Of a stretch of 64,000 nucleotides of DNA, positions 1 to 10,860 are shown piece after piece. The stretch lies in assembly GCA_025602915.1 (NCBI GenBank), contig JAHLJZ010000004.1, forward strand, positions 671,245-735,244. Reading direction: 5' to 3'. The position numbers and the translations under genes were made by a program. The number at the start of each line of letters is the position of its first letter. The first letter of the stretch is position 1. Below the pieces are notes generated by a model. That model searched no databases. It saw only the letters and a program-made list of their open reading frames with translations, and was not told the DNA's origin. The stretch comes from Paraphysoderma sedebokerense. Its lineage: Eukaryota; Blastocladiomycota; Physodermatomycetes; Physodermatales; Physodermataceae.

Positions 1-108
1 AGTATCACAAAATCCGGCTCGGAACAGGACTCTGAGACTAAAGGAAAATTGGAAGAATTGAGAAGCGTCATTTATAGTTTTCAAGATAAGTACGGGGAGT
101 TGAAGTAA
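1..108 (+). CDS. C-terminal fragment of a coiled-coil-like protein
   Basis: The first 108 bases read open in frame 1 and end in TAA, giving 35 residues rich in Glu, Lys, Ser and Leu, with a short heptad-like stretch (EELRSVIYSFQDKYGEL). That looks like the end of a coiled-coil protein whose body lies before the window. A GTAATT donor-like site overlaps the stop codon, so the exon could instead be internal. I do not recognise the family. It is too short for a firm call. Confidence 0.4.
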   Translation, partial: SITKSGSEQDSETKGKLEELRSVIYSFQDKYGELK

Positions 109-954
109 TTATGGAACATGTATAATTTGAAAGGACTATACTCCTTATCATTGAAACTGTTCTAGCGAATTTAATGCTGGATTTTCGAATGGTGTCAGAA
201 GTACTGCATTCGGAACTGCTTGATCCCTAAATATTGTGTACAAGACTTTGAAGGTTGAAATAGGGGCCTTCCATGCCACCATCATTGTATGATAAATATT
301 TACCTCAATAGATTGTTATTTAAATATTCCTTCCCAATTATTCCTATCTCCCGGCCTGCTTGAAAAACCGGAGTAGAATGTGATGCGCATTTTTTGAGCC
401 ACACGAAATTAGCTTTCTTCCTGAAGGAGGTGGCCCCAAGCCCACCAAAAGCTAGAAATGATATTATTTCTTCGATCATTACTTTTTGACTAATGAAGAT
501 TAACAGTTGTACATTGAATTTTCTACAATTTATCATCTATTCTTGCCATGCTTACTGAAGTACGAAAATCGCTCCGCCTTCAGGGGCGGGAAAATAAGTT
601 GATATCTCTAGAGAATCAAATGGTTGCACGAAGCGACTATGTATCATTTGCGCTACTGTAAGGGCTTACTTAAGAATTCAGTATAGGTCCATATCAGTGT
701 ATTATTTAGTATAGTCGATATTATATTTTCATGCTGCCATGGAATAATGTGCCCCTGAGTAGTCTTGACGTGCCCAGGAGACGTGGTTGAAGCTGCTGGG
801 ATGCAAATGAAGTCAAAGAATATATTGAGTAAAATGAGTGCAGAGAATTCGGACGTTTGAAGAAAGAATTTATTATTTCATTTCTACTCCGTGACCGTTA
901 ATCAAATTACGATATTTCGGCAAACCTAATTAATTATTCGCCATCCGAGTCTTA
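109..954. other. Intergenic; possible extra coiled-coil exon at 548-661
   Basis: No convincing gene. Positions 548-661 encode a short open stretch containing a heptad-like segment (RENKLISLENQMVARSDY) that stops at a TAA overlapping a possible GTAAGG donor. It resembles the coiled-coil tail at 1-108 in composition, but I could not join the two in phase. It may be a further exon of that gene or chance. The rest is AT-rich flank upstream of the chitin synthase; no TATA box stands out near 955. Confidence 0.3.
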
Positions 955-3900
955 ATGTCTCCGCCGGAGCCGTCTAGCGAGAAGCCTTCTCGTGTTTCCG
1001 GGACATCTGCTGTGTCGGGGACGTCAGTTTTTGCCAGCTTGGAAAAGAGCTACGCAAAGGATGACTTCGATATTAGCTTATGTTCAAGAGCAATAATTAG
1101 TATCAACCCTCTCAGTACTCAAGCCGCTAAAAAACCATTACTCGATGTTTCCGCCGTCCTGGGGTATGCAAATTCTTCGTCAACTGCTAACGTCCAGCGG
1201 CCATCTTGGTCGGCATCCGTTAATGAGATAGCGGTAAAAGCATATTTGCAGTTGACAAGAGAAAAGGCGGATCAATGTATCCTATTCTGGTATGTAATTC
1301 CTATGTAGTCTGCTTTATACAGTACGCTAACCAGCCTCGGAACAAATTCTATGCACCATTAGTGGCGAGTCCGGTTCTGGCAAGACCGAATCACTGAAAA
1401 CTGCAATCGAGCAACTAGTTTATTTGAGTAGCCGTATCCCGTCGTCTACTATCGAGACAGCTCGCCTTCAGCGAAACATTTTAAACGCCTTTTCTATTAT
1501 CGAGGCCTTCGGTAATGCGTCCACTTCGCTTAACCCAAACTCATCACGTTTCGGTAATTTCATTCAACTCCAATACAACAAAGCGGGTACCTTGGCTGGT
1601 TGTAGAATAGTCGAATACCAGTTAGATTGCAATCGTGTAACTTTAAATGTCAAAGCTGGCAGTGATGAGCAGAATTTTCATATCTTTTATTACATGCTGG
1701 CTGGGTTAGACGATGACGAAAAAGAATCGTTTGGTCTAACCGATGATGTTATCTCTAAACTACCGTACATCAATTTCAAAGGATATGATGCAGAATCCAT
1801 TCAGAAGTTTAAATTTAAATTCAAACAGCTTCGAAAGATGATGAAATCAGTTGGTCTGAAACGGCGGTTCCAAACATCTTTGTTTAAAGTTCTCGCTGCG
1901 TTACTTCATCTCAGTTTACTAGAATTTCATCGGGATGCGCATAAGAGAGAAGATCCGGCATACATTAAGAATAAGAATTCTTTGGAATTAATCGCTATGT
2001 TATTGGGTGTTTTGCCGGAAAAGCTGTCAAACGTCATGACACAGAAAACTGATTATCTGCATGGAACGATTTGCACAAATTTCTTATCCCCGGGAGAAGC
2101 TGAAAAAGCAAGGGACGAATTGATCAGGACGATATATGTATCGGTATTCGGGTTTTTAGTGGAAGAAATTAACGCGAAGTTAGGCATAGAAAATAACGAG
2201 GATAACAATTACATTGGATTGGTCGACTTAGGGGGATTAGAAAATCGGAACTCTAATTCTTTGCAACAGCTGTGCGTGAATTATGGAGAGGAACGGTTAC
2301 TGCTACATATTCGAGAAAGCCTACGCCAACAATTTGACGATATCCAGAGCCAACTCGCCATTAATACGTTAGGCCTCCCGAATGTGACTTCAGATGTGGT
2401 CGATCTCTTAAGCAAAAGTCCCGATAATATTTTCGATCTGTTAAATAACGCTTCGAGGGCAAGAGAAATACCATCAGATATCAAGACGGTGGATACGCTT
2501 CATGCTAAATTTACTGGCAACTCCAGCGCATACACAATTCCTTCACAAAATTCTGCTTCCGGGTTCGGTGTCAAGCATTACAATTCTGTTGTAGCATATT
2601 GCATTCAAAGTATCGTACAACAAAATCAGACCGGTCTATCAGCTGACGCCATCCGTTTGTTCCAGCAGTTTTCCGTGAAAAATGAAGATAAGACTAAAAG
2701 AACATTAATGCAACGCGTTTTTGCGTCAAAAAAGATTGAAGCGACGGGATTTCGCAGGAAAAAGACTGCACCCTTCATGTCAGTAGCGTTTACGGATGAA
2801 AAATTGGGAAGCATTGACGATATGATGCCAACCGTGTTGTCCCAATATGTGAAAGATCTAAATTCGCTTTTCAAACATCTAACCTCAAATATATGGTGCG
2901 TCTATTGTGTCAAACCAAATGACACCATGGAACCCGGCAACTTCAATAGCGAGAAAGTAAAGAAAGTGGTCACAGGTTTAGAATTGGAATCTCTGCGAAG
3001 CATTTACGAAAAAGTTGATTACATCAGTAAACTCAGCATATTCGAATTTTTGGTTTACTACTCCAACGACCAAACGCAATACATGGATCCATCAGCAGTT
3101 AGGGGTAGGTTGATTGAAGTTATCAACGGATTGGGAATTCAAGAAGGTATAACTGTCGGTCGAGACACCGTATATTTGACCGAAAATGGGTGGAAGCAAC
3201 TCGAGCGAAAGTTGCGTTCTTTAGACGCTGCCGCAACGGCGGTAATTCTAAATGATTTCGAAAGTTTTAAAGATCTAGAAGATCGTTATGCCCCTGAGTC
3301 AGACGATGACGTCGAAGTGCCTACCGGAAAATTCAAATCGATAAAAGAGGAATTCGATCCTAATTCGCCATCTGGGAAGTCTGATCCATCATCCAAATCG
3401 GAAACGGCATCGGTACATTCTGCCTCTGATTCGACCAAGTCGCCGCAACGAAATGAAGGTCCAACGAACAGAAACCAGACTTTGAAGAAATCATCTACCA
3501 GTCCACCGAAACCGCGAGTCACGGCGTGCCGCCGTCGATGGGTATTCACGACCTGGTTTTTTACATGGTGGATCCCGACTCCACTTCTACGCCTTTCTGG
3601 GATGAAACAACCCAATATCCAGATGGCTTGGAGAGAAAAGGTTGCACTTTGTACAATCTTCACTTTACTGTCAGCGGTTATGCTATTTTTCATCTCCTTT
3701 TTTGGGAAGGTGCTTTGTCCAGTACAATTGGTTATGACGACCCGAGAGCTTGAAACCAGGAGTATTGGAAAGGTAGATTTTAGGATGGCAATACATGGGG
3801 ACATATACGTATTCACGAACTTCGAGCATACTTTGGTACAAGGCTTTAATCCTCAAGAGTACGCCAAGATGGGCGGGAAGGATGCGTCGAAATTTTTTCC

Positions 3901-6900
3901 AAAATGGAGTCCTACAACCGGTGAAATTCCATCGGCGTGCGCAGCAATTAAATCGGGATATGATACGATTTCTATCACGGCGTCCGAACGCGATAACAGT
4001 TCATGTACTCCCTTCCCAAGGAGTGTTGCCGGGTTTTGCCATTCCTATGAATCATTTCAAAGAAAAGTATCTACAAAACAAATACCGGTTACGAAATTTG
4101 GCACCCTTGTGTGGGCGAAAGGCGATATCGGCACCAAGAATTCCAGAGAAGAAGCCTTCGTATCTTTCAACGGTAGTGTCTACGATGTCACCTTTGTTTA
4201 CGATGACAGCTCACCGTCCTCGACTATCAGATTGTTCCCTCGCGATTTTACCGATGTCTTGCGCTCGCATGCAGGGAAAGATATCACCGAATTAGAATCT
4301 CTTGTCAAAGACTACTTGCCATGTCTTAATGAAGTGGCCTACGTCGGAAGACTAGATAACCGCGATACCATTTCCTGCACTATTGCTTCCAATGCGCTCA
4401 CAATTGTCACGACTGTCATGCTTTCAGTCATGATTGTCAAATTCCTAGCCGCGCTACAACTTGGCTCAAAGCGCATTCCCGAAAATATTGATAAATACGT
4501 CATTATGCAAGTACCTTGTTACTCTGAGAATGAAGAATCACTTAAGAAAACAATCGATTCCCTTGCCCTACTAGATTACGATGATGCTAAGAAATTACTA
4601 TTTATTGTCGCGGATGGCATGATTAGAGGCAGTGGAAATGAAAAGAGTACACCCGAAATTCTTCTTGATATTTTTGGTATCAGCAACTCCGCATTTAACT
4701 GTCCAAGTTTGAGCTACTGGGCGATTGCGGAAGGGAGTAAACAAGTCAATAGAGCAAAAGTCATCGCTGGATTTTACCAACTTAACGGAAGACATGTGCC
4801 GTATATTATTGTCATTAAAGTCGGGAAGGATGGCGAAACTAGTAAACCTGGTAACAGAGGTAAAAGGGACTCCCAAATGATTTTGATGAAGTTTTTAAAT
4901 AAGGTACGATGTTTATCTCTAGTGGTATGAACTATTGCTAACTCACCGTTGGATGTTCCCCACAGGTGTTTTACAACACGTCGATGTCACCTTTAGAGCT
5001 CGAAATATATCATCAGATTAAACATGTCATCGGTGTTGAGCCCAACCTTTACGAGTACTGCCTCATGGTCGATGCCGATACGGAAGTCGTTGCCGACTCA
5101 CTTACGCGGCTCGTATCCTCTTGTCTTCATGATTCCCGTATCCTGGGAATATGCGGTGAGACTAAAATCGCTAACGAAAAGCAATCTTGGGTCACCATGA
5201 TCCAGGTATACGAATACTTCATCTCACATCATCTCTCGAAAGCTTTTGAATCTCTCTTTGGCACAGTCACGTGTTTGCCGGGCTGCTTCTGTATGTATCG
5301 AATAACCAGTCGCATCAAAACATCCAGCAATGATGGTAAAGGGAAACGCGTGCCGTTATTAATAGCAAACGAGATCATTAAAGAATATTCATCCAATGTG
5401 GTCGATACATTGCATAAGAAGAACCTGTTATCACTGGGAGAAGATCGATATCTGACGACATTGCTACTTAAGTACTTCCCAACGTACAAAACTAAATTCG
5501 CAAGCGACGCTCACTGCTTGACTATCGTTCCTGAAAAATTCTCTGTATTACTGTCTCAGCGCCGCAGATGGACTAATTCTACGATCCATAACTTATTCGA
5601 ATTGCTCGCTGTGAATGAACTCTGTGGCTGTTTGATATTTTCAATGAGGTTTATGGTGTTTTTGGATTTGTTTGCGACAATCGTGATGCCAGCTAGTGTT
5701 GGATATCTAGTGTATTTAGTTTATATGATTGTTCAAGATCCACAGGAAAACCAAATGGCTCTCATTATGTTGGCGTCAATTTATGGACTACAAGCTGTCA
5801 TCTTTCTGTTGAAAAGGCAGTGGCAGCATGTCGGATGGATGATTATACATATTTTGGCAATGCCGGCTTTCTACTTTTATATTCCTTTGTATTCGGTATG
5901 TTGATTTGAGTTTACATTTTGCTGCACTTACTTATATGAATGAGTGTTGACGTCCTCCCTTTTTTTTGCGCCAGTTCTGGCACTTCGACACTTTCAGTTG
6001 GGGTGATACTCGTCGTATCGAAGGGGACAATAATGCAGGTCATGAGGATGATGAAGAACAGTTTGATCCGAGCTGCATACCTCATTTGAGTTGGGACGAA
6101 TTCACCAAATCAGGTGCTACTTTTAATTTGGGTGCTTCTGCGTATCAGACGGCTTCGCCCCGGTCTGATACTACTGTGACCGATGACGATCGAGCCATAA
6201 TGAAAACCACCTCTTACAATCAGGCTACCCACATTGACCGCGTTTCCGACAGATCGCAAATGTCGTATCAACCTACATACGACTCAAACGGATCGCCCCC
6301 GTCTGTGTATTCACATTTTACTCCGGGTTATCCGTATTCGAATCCGATGCCAGCGCAGCAGCCCGTGTCAGCTTTGCCTTTGCAATCTGCTTACCCTCCG
6401 GTTTCTGCCATACCAATGCAGCATCAACAACAGAATCGAGTATTGTCAACTGTTAATCCGCAGTTCCCCTACTCTCCACAAATTCCAGCCCAAAATGTTC
6501 ACCACCCCTTTCAGAGCCGAGCTCCTCAATCTTCTGTCACTTCAATCCACGAAATGTATCTTCAACAACCAATCTCGGCGAATGGTGTCTCACCATCACT
6601 ACATGCCTTCCCCCATCATCTTCATCATTTAAGAGAAGGACAGCTTGCGGCTCATCCGGAAAATCTCATGCCCCGAAGTAGCAGCGCACCAAAACTCGCC
6701 TTTCATAAGTCTTCGTCTATGGGAAATTTCCAAACTCCGAGCCATATGATGCCGAAAAGTCAGAGTGTTGAATGTTTCATCAACATGGCTTCGCCGGGTA
6801 CCAACAATATTGAAAACCATCCACCCGAAGTAGAGCATACGAACGGGGATAGATATGGTCCCAGTGATCAAGAGATAGAAAATGCAGTGGAAGTTGTGTT

Positions 6901-7051
6901 GAGAAACAGTGATTTAAATGTAATCACTAAACGTCAGGTTCGCCACGTTCTGGAGAAGAACTTTAATTTCAAGTTTGAGGGTAGAAGACGGGAGAAGGTT
7001 GGAGATATCATAGAAAGAAAATTAGCAAAAGTCATGGGCGGTGCGCAATGA
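955..7051 (+). CDS. Class V/VII-type chitin synthase with N-terminal myosin-like motor domain
   Basis: Polymerises UDP-GlcNAc into chitin at the plasma membrane; the motor-like domain is thought to help deliver or tether the enzyme at growth sites. Model: exons 955-1276, 1335-4903, 4966-5895, 5975-7051 (1965 aa). The motor keeps its P-loop GESGSGKT (~118), switch [11 protein letters not shown] (~175) and a switch II-like DLGGLE (~402). Hydrophobic segments at ~848-900 precede a cytochrome b5-like part and the GT2 catalytic core: [10 protein letters not shown] (~1166), DADTEV (~1331), EDRYL (~1455), QRRRW (~1494). Three membrane segments follow (~1523-1608), then a Pro/Gln-rich linker and a DEK_C domain (~1902-1965). 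Intron 1 has a weak donor, GTATCC, chosen because it alone restores the frame into [17 protein letters not shown]. The gene is intact. It converges with the Arf gene downstream. The family is certain; the exact class number is not. Confidence 0.93.
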
Positions 7052-7370
7052 ATTGGACCAGCTTAACTTGGTATGTTTGTCGAATTTGGCTATATTAGAG
7101 TAAAAGAGTTGGTTTTATCAAATTACTTTTTAAGACATTATTTGGTTGAAAAAAGAAGGAAAGAGAGGGGTATTTTATTTATTTATATTTTCACTTCTTT
7201 CAATTATATGGATTTGTCTATCATGACTAAAAATTAGAGAAATAACATATATATAAATTAAGACCATGAAATGTTCCACTGAAATTCAGTTGACGAGACT
7301 CCACCGAATGCCATTAACTTTTCGTGATAAAAACCATTTGTAATGACTCAGAGCCGTCGATCCAACATAT
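7052..7370. other. Shared 3' flank between convergent genes
   Basis: AT-rich 319-bp space between the stop codons of the chitin synthase and the Arf6-like gene. No ORF or repeat is seen; it presumably holds both 3' UTRs. Confidence 0.5.
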
Positions 7371-8374
7371 TTACGTTTTCTTCTTTGCTGATAACACGTC
7401 GGAAAGCCAATTTAGTCCTTCAGTCAGTCCGTCTCCGGAGTTACCACAGGAGGGATGACAATGCCATTGTCGTTCTCGCATTAGTTTAAGTCCTATACGG
7501 ATAAAAATCGACGCGGTTAAGGAAGTTATATATGATGCATAAACTAAGGAAGATGCAGACCTAATTTCTCGGTTACCTCATTCGGTGTTAATGCTGACAT
7601 ACGATGAATGTAGTAGATATGCCAGAAAGTAATTAGCACTTATGACATAAGAACCTCGGAAAGTTCAGAAATGTAACAAAAACAGCCAGTTGAGTTACCT
7701 TGTGGCAAATCCTGTTTATTCGCAAATACCAATACTGCGACATTCTTCATCTCCCTATCCCCCAGAATCATTTCCAATTCATTTTTAGCCTCTGCAATCC
7801 TGTCTCGGTCAGCTGAATCCACAACAAAAACCAAGCCCTGAGTTCCACCGTAATAATGTCTCCACAATGGTCGAATCTTGTCTTGGCCTAGTTGCGGATA
7901 GCATGGTTAGATGGCGGGCGAGTCAAATTATGGAGAAGCGCAAGGAAACGAGAACTTTACCGCCTACATCCTGTAAGTATGAAGTGATGACATGATGTTA
8001 GAATAGACAATTTGTTAACAGTAAAGTAATATAAAATACGCACCCACACATTAAACTTCACATTCTTGTGAGTGACAGCCTCAACCTGTTCAGAACACAA
8101 TTAGGGGTGACCTCAATTAACCGAAAAGGTATTAAATTACACACATTAAATCCCACGGTCGGAATAGTCTTGACATCAGCGTTTCCTTTGAGTTTGTACA
8201 GAATAGCTATCATAGTCGGATGGATTCAAGATGATATGTAAGTCGCGAGACGGGATGCCATATGCATAACGAAGATGGGATAAGCTATTTACTTGTCTTT
8301 CCGGCATTATCCAAACCTAACATAAGAATTCGGACATCCTTGTTGCCGAAGAGTTTTCCGAATATATTACCCAT
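7371..8374 (-). CDS. Arf6-like small GTPase
   Basis: ADP-ribosylation factor GTPase acting at plasma membrane and endosomes in traffic and actin organisation. Model (transcript order): exons 8293-8374, 8145-8206, 8044-8085, 7961-7970, 7699-7887, 7561-7593, 7371-7492; 179 aa, normal for Arf. Gly2 for myristoylation is present ([12 protein letters not shown]). GLDNAGKT is the P-loop, DVGGQDK is G3 and NKQD is G4. The start and interswitch ([19 protein letters not shown]) fit Arf6 better than Arf1. The C-terminal part is divergent: the G5 region reads SCGNSGDG where Arfs normally have SCATSGDG. Exon 4 is only 10 nt long and encodes DVG of the G3 box; without it the motif and the frame are lost. 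It is divergent from the TBC gene. Confidence 0.92.
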
Positions 8375-8555
8375 TTTGCGCTGAGAAAATTTTAAGATGA
8401 AATGCGGGGAGAATGTCGCGGAGAGAGGCAAAAAGGCAAATTCCGGACACGCCCCAAGGTGGACCAAAAATACACTCAGTCGTCTGCAATTACTGCTTCA
8501 TGGCAACATTAAGCATATTTCTACATATATACCCTATAAATATACCCAAACATTA
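8375..8555. promoter_or_regulatory. Compact divergent promoter, Arf6-like / TBC genes
   Basis: Only 181 bp separate the two start codons, so promoter elements must be shared or overlap. A TATAAAT string at 8535-8541 is only about 15 nt before the TBC start codon, too close to serve as an ordinary TATA box for that start. Confidence 0.5.
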
Positions 8556-10713
8556 ATGTCGGATAGGATCCGCTCTTCTTCTTCTTCGTCATCTAAATCG
8601 CCGAGCTCTAGTGTCAATGGCTCAACGTCGTCAACAGTGGAATCCTCATCTGATGTAACATCTCGCTTTGAAAATATAAGTCTAGACGATGACACAATCA
8701 ATAATTCTCTCGACATTGCTGCTTCGGCAAAACTGAAGCAAAATCAGCACCATTCATCGCACACGGTTAAATCTATGGAAGGCGGTGCTTCGGGTTATGG
8801 AATGAGTAACCCCGATAGCGGTAAAGCTGCGACAAATCTAACGAGGAATATATTTCGGAGCGGCAGGTTTGCTATCGAAATTAATTTTTCCAATTGTATA
8901 GTGGAGAGAACCCAACTGATCACATCACTCTGGCTTCTATCTTTACAATTAGCTTGTTGCAAAAAGGGGTTATACGAACGCCTAGTGTAGTCCGCAATAC
9001 GCAAACGGAGGTATCTCTGACGAGGCAAAAGTTTGTATAGTACTGCTAAACCTCCTCATTTCTGATATCTCTGGATCTAATTACTTTGTTGCAGAACACT
9101 TCCGCCAAAAAATCCCAAAGAAGATCAAAAGCATCTGAAAGAGTATGAAGCCATGATGAAGGCAGCCAAGAAGAAAGGTTTGAACCAAAAAATATCTCGA
9201 CCTTCCATCGTCACCTGGAATATATGCTGTTGAAAAGTCGTTTTTAACATCGTTCTGCTAATTATATAGAACAAAAAAGAGCGGAAGAAGTCCGGAAACG
9301 GAAAATAGCCAAAGAAAAACGGATGTTAGCCGCCTTAACCGAATGGGAAGCTGACATATTACCGAATTGGAATTCTCGGTGCGGATAAATTGTCATTTCG
9401 CGATTGTTAAACTTTACTAATTGTGGCACTCTTGTTGCACTACAGGAAAAACAATAAAAAAACTCATGAATTATGGTGGCAAGGCATACCTTCACGAGTG
9501 CGAGGCCTGATATGGCAAAAAGCTGTCGGTAACGAGGTAAACATAACAAAAGAAACATTCGAGCTATGCCAGCAAAGGTTTGTTTCCCTTGCTATGTATT
9601 TGTAAAATTCTTAAATTGAATGAATTCTTACAATGCTTAGGGCCAAGGCGCTGTGGAGCAAATCACCCCGCGAAGAAGAAAATGGATCACAAAGCCCATT
9701 AACAACAAATTCCAATGAAAATGGCGATGTATCCAAGCAGATATTGTTGGATATTTCCCGAACGTTCCCGACGCTGGGTTTTTTTCAGGTAGGAATATCA
9801 GTTTGAGCACACTATAATAGAGAATATGCCAGATTTGACCAGAGCACATTAGGAAACTGGACCCTATCACGAAAAATTAAAAACTGTTCTTGAAGCTTTC
9901 GTATGCTTTCGGTATTTGTTTCTGTCCGCATATCAATTCAGGAGTTTGCTCTTATTGAATTTAATTTACCTGACTTATAAATAGGCCAGAAATAGGATAC
10001 GTTCAAGGAATGTCGTATATTGTCGCGACGTTGCTACTGAACATGGAAGAGTTCGAAGCATTTGTCTGCCTTATAAATATATTGAAAGGCGGTGTTCTTT
10101 TGGTGTTTTATTCTATGGATATAGACAAGGTAAACTTCTGAATTGAGCATTGTCGTTCTTCTATCTGAATCGTCTTTGTATCTTAAAGTTTGGTTGAACA
10201 GATTTCAGGTTATTTTCGGGCATTCATGGCACTATTTCGAGAACATGTGCCTGAATTGGCTGAACACTTTATACGATTAGGCATCAAGCCTGATTACTTT
10301 TTGTACGAATGGTGGGTTGTGTAGACTCTCTACATCAATTATTTGAAATTAACAACTCACATCGTCTCTTTTGTGTTATCCTTTTGTCATACCTAAAATT
10401 ACTTTACTTGTCAATGCATAGGTTTCTGACAATGTATACAAAATCCTTCCCCACTGACATATCCGCACGTATCATAGATCTGTACTTCCTTCATCACGAT
10501 CCTTTTCTTTTCCGCTTCGCAATCGGCCTCTTAAAGTATTTCTCGTCTAGACTGATGAGGCTAAATTTTGAAGAATGCATAAGCGACGTATTGCACTTGC
10601 CTTCTGGTCTTGGAAGTGCAGATGAAGAGGAACTATTCGAAATTGTGAAAGCAATAAAGTTGGACAGGGGGGAACTGGATAGCGTTTGTAGAGGGTGCGG
10701 AGTTGTTCTTTAG
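8556..10713 (+). CDS. TBC-domain Rab GTPase-activating protein, TBC1D12/14-like
   Basis: Stimulates GTP hydrolysis by a Rab protein through the dual-finger TBC mechanism. Exons: 8556-8866, 9095-9177, 9270-9378, 9446-9577, 9641-9788, 9853-9911, 9985-10129, 10202-10311, 10422-10713; 462 aa. The N-terminus is Ser-rich and disordered. A charged helix (KEYEAMMKAAKKKEQKRAEE) leads into the TBC domain, which starts WWQGIPSRVRG. Both catalytic fingers are visible: the arginine finger in ILLDISRTFP and the glutamine finger in YVQGMS. The linker ILPNW before WWQGIP and the overall order match metazoan TBC1D12/TBC1D14. Intron 1 is long (228 nt) and might hide a small exon. The target Rab cannot be read from sequence. 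Confidence 0.88.
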
Positions 10714-10860
10714 TTTACAAATATCGAGATAATCCTAGACTGGTAATTACGGTTCAAGGAGGGGAAAATAAATTATTTATTCATCATTCAAATCAGATTG
10801 CCATTTGATAATATAGTGGTTGACTACCGTTTGTAGCTGAAAACTGGATAAGTAACACTT

